Source: Prochilodus magdalenae (taxonomy: Eukaryota; Chordata; Actinopteri; Characiformes; Prochilodontidae). From it: DNA of 64,000 nt. The stretch lies in NCBI GenBank assembly GCA_024036415.1, contig JAMWET010000511.1, forward strand, positions 105,001 through 169,000, given 5' to 3'. Below the pieces are notes generated by a model. That model worked only from the letters and a program-made list of their open reading frames with translations. It was not told the DNA's origin and did no database searches. A program made the position numbers and the translations under genes. Position 1 is the stretch's first letter; the number at the start of each line of letters is the position of its first letter. Below, in pieces: positions 57,304 to 64,000 of this stretch.

Positions 57304-58569
57304 CAACCCCTGGCAAAAATTATGGGATCACCGGCATCGGAGGATGTTCATTCAGTTGTTTGATTTTGTAGAAAATAAGCAGATCACAGACATGACACAA
57401 AACTAACAGCATTTCAAATGGCAACTTTCTGGCTTTAAGAAACAAGAAAAAAAAACGCGGTAGTCAGTAAGTTACTTTTTTAGACCAAGCAGAGGAAAAT
57501 TTATGGAATCACCCTGTAAATTTTCATTCCCAAAACTAACACCTGCATCAAATTAGATCTGCTCGTTAGTCCGCATCTAAAAGGGAGTGATCACACCTTG
57601 GAGAGTTGTTGCGCCAAGAGGACTGACATGAATCATGGCTCCAACACGAGAGATGTTCATTGAAACAAAGAAGAGGATTATCAAACTCTTAAAAGAGGGT
57701 AAATCATCACGCAACGTTGCAGAAGATGTTGGTTGTTCACAGTCAGCTGTGTCTAAAATCTGGACCAAATGCAAACAACATGGGAAGGTAAACATACTGG
57801 TAGACCAAGGAAGACATCCAAGCATCAAGACAGAAAACTTAAAGCAGTGTGTCTTGAAAACAGAAAATGCACAACAAAACAAATGAGGAACGAATGGGAG
57901 GAACCTGGAGTCAACGTCTGTGACCGAACTGTAAGAAACCGTCTAAAGGAAATGGGATTTACATACAGAACAGCTAAACAAAAGCCATCATTAAAACCTT
58001 AACAGAAAAAAACAAGGTTACAATGGGCTAAGGAAAAGCAATCGTGGACTGTGGATGACTGGATGAAAGTCATATTCAGTGATGAATCGCAAATCTGCAT
58101 TGGGCAAGGTGATGATGCTGGAACTTTTGTTTGGTGCCGTTCCAATGATATTTATAAAGATGACTGCCTGAAGAGAACATGCAAATTTCCACAGTCACTG
58201 ATGATATGGGGCTGCATGTCAGGTAAAGGCACTGTGGAGATGGCTGTCATTACATCTTCAATAAATGCACACGTTTACGTTGATATTTTGGACATCCCAT
58301 CAATTGAAAGGATGTTTGGGGATGATGAAATCATTTTTCAAGTTGATGAATCTTGCCATAGAGCAAAAACTGTGAAAACATTCCTAGAAAAAAGACACAT
58401 AAGGTCAATGTCATGGCATGCAAATAGTCTGGATCTCAATCCAATTGAAAATCTTTGGTGGAAGTTGAAGAAATGGTCCATGACAAGGCTCCAACCTGCA
58501 AAGTTGATCTGGCAACAGCAATCAGAGAAAGTTGGAGGCCGGTGATTCCATCATTTTTGCCAGGGCTTG
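57304..58569 (+). mobile_element. Nearly complete Tc1-like transposon with TA target duplication
   Basis: 1,266 bp. The left end CAACCCCTGGCAAAAATTAT pairs with the inverted right end (CAAGCCCTGGCAAAAATGAT when reverse-complemented), and the match continues to ACCGGC, about 31 bp in all. TA flanks both sides (57302-57303 and 58570-58571). Inside is a transposase reading frame on the same strand, broken by one frameshift and one stop. Confidence 0.93.
57635..58545 (+). pseudogene. Tc1-like transposase, frameshifted and interrupted
   Basis: The N-terminal part (57635-57785) reads MAPTREMFIETKKRIIKLLK, then VGCSQSAVSKIW, a helix-turn-helix DNA-binding domain. The frame shifts near 57785; the next part (GRPRKTS, VRNRLKEMGFTY) ends at a TAA at 58000-58002. 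The same frame resumes at WTVDDWMKVIFSDES, and continues with FQVDESCHRA and SLDLNPIENLW, so the three DDE-type catalytic positions look present. The protein cannot be made as one chain, so the copy is inactive. Confidence 0.9.
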
Positions 58570-59264
58570 TATGAACATGTACTATAGCCAGTGCATTTGC
58601 AGTGCATATACTGATGGCAGTGGATGCAGTTTAGAACTGGTCTAAGAGCACCTTTTCAGGTTTAAGGCTTGGATTCACATATGACATGCTGGTTTTACAC
58701 TACAAAGTCCCTACTGCTGAATTATTTTAGACTGGTAGGTCTAAAGGACCTACAAGCGTTCTCTAGGAGTTGATCCAGCACTGGTGGTTTTGCTGTGTAC
58801 AGAAAGATAGAAGAAAGCTGGATACATATGCATGAGGTAATGAAGAGCCTGAATGCCCTTCTAGGATCAGCTCTCCATGTGGAGGTGGTTATGTTAATCA
58901 GGGTACACATGGCAAGAGCTGACAGAAGATCAGCGCTCTACCTCACGATGTTTCGGCAGCTGAGCTGAGAACACAGATACTGAGATATTTACTGCTTGTT
59001 GGAGAGTGTGTGTGCAGGTGCACCTTCTGTTATATGTTAAGAACAAACCTGTCCTGACTTTCCAGGAAACTCAGAAACAAGATGCTCTTGACTTCATAAA
59101 GAAAAACTATAGGTCTACTCATTCTCAAACCTTTTTGAACAATGTTAATGTTTGAGGTGGACACCAAGTCATTCAGCGTGGTTTAATGTAAAATGGTTTG
59201 CTGCACATAAACATACTGACACTGTCCAAAATGGCCGGTGGACCTGCACATGCTTATTTAGATT

Positions 59265-59271
59265 TATGATG

Positions 59272-59302
<31 letters not shown>
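59265..59302. repeat. (ATG)n microsatellite
   Basis: About ten consecutive ATG/TGA units. Confidence 0.95.
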
Positions 59303-59537
59303 TAAATCTGGAAAAAATTTCTTTGGAAAAGTTTCTTTGGGGGCTTTTTTGCCTTACAATCACCCGAATGTACATCTTTGAGAAATATGTAACATATGTC
59401 TCTGCATTAGATAGTGTATATGCAGCCAATTTATTCTGCTAGGGAGCTTTTAGAGGCATTAAATACTTCAGAAGTCTGGTTCCCATCACCACCACTGTAA
59501 ACGCGTCTCAGTTTCCCTAATTTTCCTCACATCTTAA

Positions 59538-59568
<31 letters not shown>

Positions 59569-59577
59569 ATGTGTGTT

Positions 59578-59652
<75 letters not shown>
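59538..59652. repeat. Compound (GT)n-(AT)n microsatellite
   Basis: GT run to 59590 with a few interruptions, then about 31 AT units. Confidence 0.96.
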
Positions 59653-59660
<8 letters not shown>

Positions 59661-60328
59661 GTATATACACACCTTTGACCAAGTCTGCTGGGTCAGAATT
59701 CACTGGAGAATTCTACATGGTGTGATCTGTGACCTGATCTGTGACCTCAGGTTGCCAAAGTGGCTATTTTCTTCACTCAGGACTCGGGACTGCAATATCT
59801 GCCAGGGGTTTGAAGGTTTGGTAAGAGCTGAAATCAGGTTGGATTATTTGTTCTATGAAGCCATGCACAACTTAGATGGCTTTGTTTGAGGGTTGTGGGA
59901 CTTTGGAAGGTCTCTGTGAGGTTGTGATGTATCGCTTGGTGATCTCTTGCAATGAATTGTGTGTGTATGTCTGTAGGTTTGGAGGTGAATAAAGTTCAGT
60001 TTAAAACTCAATTTTTCTTTCTTTCTTTCTTTCTTACTTTCTTTCTTTCTGTTTCTCTCAGGTTCCCTTTGTCTCCATCCTTCTATCCCATTCTCTCCAT
60101 CTCTCTCTGTCTCTTTCTCTCCCTTTCTCGTTCTCTCTGTCTCTCTCTCTCGCTCTCCCCCTCTCTCTGTAAAAGTAAGCCACATTATGGTCTAACCTCA
60201 CACACACATATGTATACATACACACATGCTGACTCTCTGTTACCCAGGCAACCTTACCCGGATGGAGGAATACCTCTTTCCTTCCACCTACATCTCCATT
60301 CCCCTCCCTTTCTCCTCCCTCTTCTGTA

Positions 60329-60330
<2 letters not shown>

Positions 60331-60419
<89 letters not shown>
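60331..60419. repeat. Compound (CT)n-(CA)n microsatellite
   Basis: CT run of about 70 bp followed by CA units; it lies about 200 bp before the OCC-1-like start codon. Confidence 0.96.
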
Positions 60420-60615
60420 TCAGGCTCTGTCACACTCTCTTTCATTCTCTGTTTTCTCATCAGCTTTTTTTCTTCTCCACACACATCCCCAGCTCTCTGT
60501 CTCTTCTCTCTTTCTTAGCATTTCCTTTGTCCTCTTTTTCTCCAGCTTAAGTTGTCTGTCTCTCACCCATTTTAAAGAAAATCTGTGCACTTCTTCACGC
60601 TGTGTTTTCTGCGGG

Positions 60616-60655
60616 ATGGGTTGTGGGAATTCCTCAGCAACCAGCACGGCTGGAG
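60616..60655 (+). CDS. c12orf75: Probable first coding exon of an OCC-1/C12orf75-like small protein (partial)
   Basis: ATG at 60616 opens MGCGNSSATSTAG and ends at a strong donor (g|gtgagt, phase 1). The start matches, as I remember it, the N-terminus of the 63-residue vertebrate protein OCC-1 (C12orf75), whose function is poorly known. G2 followed by C3 and S6 fits N-myristoylation with palmitoylation, so membrane attachment is expected. I found no matching second exon (an acidic then RRNYGG-type segment) in the remaining 3.3 kb; it probably lies beyond the window. The exon sits 8.2 kb after plxnb2 on the same strand. The match is short, so confidence is moderate. Confidence 0.5.
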
Positions 60656-61474
60656 GTGAGTGTACCTCTCCCTGGCTTTGTATTTGTGTGTGCCTCTTGC
60701 TGCTTGGTGGTCTTGTTTTATGAATGGGGTAATGAAGCTGTAGTGGATTTGGTTGATGAATAATCACACACTCAGTCGACCTATCTGATTGGAGTGTTTA
60801 ACTGTTGTAATTGGCCTGCTGACTGATGCCGCTGTCCTGCATCTGTTGTCTTATTAAACTGTCAGGATCTCTGTGTGGGTCAGAACAGTTAGATGATGTC
60901 ATGGATGTGACGTTTCATTCGTGGCTGTGTTTTTGTGTGTGTGTCTGTCGACCAGCAGCTCAGTGGCTGTAGAAGAGTTTGACAGCGGCCTGAGCAGCGC
61001 TTCAGTATGACTCATCCAGCAACACACTCACACTTGCACACGCTCATAAAAACACAGCATAAACCGTGTGAATGAGTCTGAGTCAATATGCACACTGTTC
61101 TCTTTATATCCCATTCCAACTATTAGCTGCTCACTGTCAGTTTTGAATGTCTGTTTCCAACATGCTGTAAAAGAGATAAAAATCTTTCTGATTACTTTTG
61201 AAAGTACTTATATAATAAGCACACTTTTCTACAGACCGTATTTAAAAAATAAACAGTAATTGTATATTAAAATGTTTGTTCTCTGCAGAAATGTGTTTAC
61301 TCATTTACACCTACAAAATAAACAAAATATGCACCCAAAAGTAGATGGGTACTACTGTTCAAAAGCTGTTAGTAACAAATGATAAATAAAAGATGGTAAA
61401 TATATGGTAATTGTGTGTCTACAGTAATTTATTGGTAGATTATCTAGCATGGGATTTGAGCACCACTTTTCAAA

Positions 61475-62057
61475 TATACACTCATCATCACCAGAATAGC
61501 TGTACCCAGAGGGAATCACCTAACAGGAATGAAACTTGATGGGTAGGTTTAACTTTGTGAGACATGCGCATGATTCAGGTTTTTACACTCAGCTGCCCAT
61601 GTGGTGTAAGCAAGGACGGCCTTATGTGATGCCCTCCATAATTCAGCCCTGTATGACAGACAGCTGCACGTCACATGACTACATGCACGTAGACCGTTAC
61701 GATGATTGCCCTTAACAGCATGCCAATGTCGTCAAATACTGCAATGGTCCAAAAAGTGCCAGGCACGGAGGGAATGGCAGCAGGTCATTTTCAGGGATGC
61801 GTCCAACTTTTGGTGATCAATGAAAGTGTGTGTGGAGGCAACGTGGTTAGTGGCAAGATAGCAGCAAAGATAGTCTAAAGTTGTTTCCCACAAGTCCAGA
61901 AAGTCTGCAGGAGCTGTGTGAGAATATTCAAGATGCAAGGGATGGATTATTGCAGGACACCATTAGAAAACATAGGGGCCCAATGCCATACTTCCTTCCC
62001 AATGGCATTGCAATCAGAAACTTCCTTCTGGGTGAAACTATACTGATGATGAGTATA
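61475..62057 (+). mobile_element. Internally deleted Tc1-like transposon
   Basis: 583 bp. Left end TATACACTCATCATCA, right end CTGATGATGAGTATA. The + strand keeps a piece like EWQQVIFRDASNFW (first catalytic motif, VIFSDES in active copies) and then jumps to a C-terminal piece PESLQELCENIQDAR, so the transposase middle is lost. Its ends match the MITE at 5866-5983. Confidence 0.7.
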
Positions 62058-62223
62058 ATTTATAAATATCCTCTTGTCCTAGTGTGCTATGATTATGATG
62101 AATTGACCAAAAGTCATGGCCCAATGTTACTTGGCAAATGGCCGGTTACACTGACTTGCATTAAATATGTTTGGTCTGTCTCCTTTAAAGTTATGGTTTT
62201 GTGTAAACATTAGGATTATGTTG

Positions 62224-62230
<7 letters not shown>

Positions 62231-62314
<84 letters not shown>
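62231..62314. repeat. Long (AT)n microsatellite
   Basis: About 42 uninterrupted AT units. Confidence 0.97.
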
Positions 62315-62317
<3 letters not shown>

Positions 62318-63463
62318 TATGTAGATATAAGTCTCTTTTTTTGTAAGTTATCAGTTAATGCTTATATAGCTTAATGGAGTAGCACGGTTGAATTACTGTA
62401 CCTAACGCATGTTGGTTTTTATATTCATGACAACACTGCTTCCAGTGTTTTGAACGGTGGTAAACAATAATATAGATATTACACAACCACTCTGCCATGT
62501 GAATCCTGGGCTCTGATCTTTTTTTTAATTAATTTGTTTAGGCACACGAACAAGTCTTCAGGTTCAGATAAACCCACAGAGTTCACAGCAGCGAATGCGC
62601 TTTCCTCAGTATGTGGCCAATTACCCAGCCTAACAACGAACGCACTCTCTGCTAGCTCATAGCAGATGGTGCTGCAAATTGCTCAGCAATAAGACTTGAA
62701 TCTATCTATCTGATATCCTAATGACATCATCATTCATTTTATAAATTTGAATGTAAGATGCTTGGCTTTCTTCTGTCAGTTTGGCCAAACTGACTAATTA
62801 CCATGAATCACAGTGGAACTGTGTATTAACTGTCAGCAGCAATTAGAACACTGAAATCTGGAGAAGTAAACAGCTTAGTGGAATATTCGGCTACTTTTCC
62901 AGGCTTGCTATGTGAAGCTGATTGGAGTGTTTGTTTTCTAGAATGTTTACATAGTCAAAGTGTACTCTAGCACTGAGACTCATTTCAACAAATCATTTCA
63001 CAGCAAACCTTGATTTCTTTCAATTAATGAATTCTGTAGAAATGTAGCAAATATGTGGAATTCCTCTTTAAATTTAATAGGAGGCTTCCAGTAACTCTCA
63101 CTCCTTAGTGGGAAAAATGAAAGACTGTAGACAATATGCAATAGGAAGGAGACACACACACACACACACAAGCTGTTTGATGACTCATCGTTAGGTTGAT
63201 ATAATGTTGACTGGCAGAGTGTGTGATCTGTCCACTGGCTCCAAATCTGCCCAACAACAGTTCCCATCATGCTGCCAACTGTGTCATACCCATTGCCCTT
63301 ACAGTATATTACACTACATTTCCTCATTACATACCATATATTTAAAGCTGCTGTATGTACATTTTGTGGATTTGGAGACCTCTCTGGTAAAAATGTGTAA
63401 TTACACACAATATGCACAATATGAAGTGGTTGGGGTAGCTACATCAATCAATCATTAACCATA

Positions 63464-63503
63464 TGGGTAAGAGCGTCAGCTAAATGCCGTAAATGTAAAT
63501 ATG
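63464..63503 (+). repeat. SINE-like tail fragment
   Basis: GGGTAAGAGCGTCAGCTAAA then TGCCGTAAATGTAAAT is a second, shorter copy of the tail seen at 55801-55855. Confidence 0.5.
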
Positions 63504-64000
63504 CAGAAGAACGTTACGGATATCTTTCCAGAGTGGATAAACCTGATGATTGTCAGCAAGTTGGTAGGTTGTGGGAGAACTCTAAGAACAGTTAAACTTG
63601 AGGATGTCAGTGAATATTTTACAATAGTCTTTCATTTCTTCAAGGTTGTAATGCTGAGTTTACTTTTTTAACCCTCTTTTTAAAAATGGGTTTATACAAA
63701 AAGTGTACATATATAAAGTATAAGCATATACATAGATGCTTAAACACGTGTGACATGGTCTAAAAAAGTCCTGCAAAATCCCACTCACACCTTTAACCTT
63801 TGGATTTGTTTTTGCCTTTGAATGTTTTTGAGTCAACTTCAAAGTAAGATCAAGATGACAAACAAATATTTTTTTGATTTTTTCCATCCATCTTTATTAA
63901 GAGTGCAATTTTCAGATCAGCTGATCATCTCTTTAATAGGCCCTTTCAAAGATGCAGGGAATCCACTAAAATGTCCAGGGCAAAGTGCCTCCAGGACCAG

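Larger units (their letters stand above)
58572..60615. other. Intergenic region, microsatellite-rich
   Basis: No coding gene recognised. It holds (ATG)n at 59265-59302, GT then AT runs at 59538-59652, TTTC repeats at about 60017-60050 and a CT/CA run at 60331-60419. The promoter and 5' UTR of the OCC-1-like gene may lie here. Confidence 0.6.
60656..64000. other. Region after the OCC-1-like exon; probably its first intron
   Basis: No exon could be assigned. It contains the deleted Tc1-like element, the AT repeat, a CA run (63152-63171) and a SINE-like tail. An acceptor-like site at 62542 followed by a short frame was considered and rejected. Confidence 0.45.

Noticed and set aside
59853..60767. 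Overlapping open frames of up to 188 codons on both strands
   Set aside because: They consist mainly of CT, CA and TTTC microsatellite translation. Only the short MGCGNSS exon in the same area is supported.
62542..62630. Acceptor-like site followed by a short frame, as exon 2 of the OCC-1-like gene
   Set aside because: Read in the required phase it gives a peptide (TRTSLQVQINPQSSQQR) unlike OCC-1, which should have an acidic stretch and an RRNYGG-type motif.
1..64000. CRISPR arrays, operons or bacterial signals
   Set aside because: The window is vertebrate with spliced genes; the tandem repeats seen are microsatellites and one minisatellite without spacers of CRISPR type.

Overview
This is a fish nuclear genomic window, dominated by one multi-exon gene on the + strand. 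The host looks like an otophysan teleost (characin or catfish group). That call rests on compact fish-style introns, abundant CT/GT/AT microsatellites, several degenerate Tc1-like transposons, fish SINE-type tails near 55.8 and 63.5 kb, and a dispersed repeat at 50.1-50.5 kb of a kind I associate with characiform and siluriform genomes. The lineage call is inference; the vertebrate plexin gene itself is clear.

The gene is a plexin-B2 orthologue (plxnb2). I assembled 36 coding exons from 17,334 to 52,396. All have GT-AG borders and all phases agree, giving a 1,856-residue receptor. In order it encodes a signal peptide, sema domain, three PSI cysteine modules alternating with IPT/TIG folds, a furin-like site (RRQRR), one membrane helix, a juxtamembrane coiled coil, and a split GAP domain with an inserted Rho-binding domain, ending in the class-B PDZ ligand VTDL. 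The length, convertase site and C-terminus fit B2 better than B1 or B3.

1-17,331: no coding gene recognised. The first coding exon starts with a splice acceptor two bases before the ATG, so one or more 5' untranslated exons must lie upstream. I could not place them. The stretch holds microsatellites, a 19-bp minisatellite with a higher-order duplication (8.0-8.5 kb), a small MITE (5.9 kb), a fish interspersed repeat (6.7-7.0 kb), a transposase remnant (10.3 kb) and an LTR-like block (14.9-15.3 kb).

17,334-52,396: plxnb2. Its introns carry Tc1 remnants (coding introns 1 and 29), a long inverted repeat (intron 2), a fish interspersed repeat (intron 12), a tandem duplication that copies the end of exon 13 with its splice donor (intron 13), and a long CT tract touching the exon 17 acceptor.

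52,397-about 53,805: probable 3' UTR, closed by an AATAAA.

53,806-60,615: intergenic. It contains a SINE-like tail, two Tc1-like elements (one nearly full length with TA target duplication and matching terminal inverted repeats) and microsatellites.

60,616-60,655: probable first coding exon (MGCGNSSATSTAG) of a small myristoylated protein resembling OCC-1/C12orf75, on the + strand. The rest was not found and probably lies beyond the window. The last 3 kb hold an internally deleted Tc1-like element, a long AT repeat and a second SINE-like tail.

I see no convincing wholly new biological system. The most interesting items are exon-level oddities in plxnb2 (a 21-bp in-frame duplication, a duplicated splice donor, a read-through form) and the transposon/MITE relationships.
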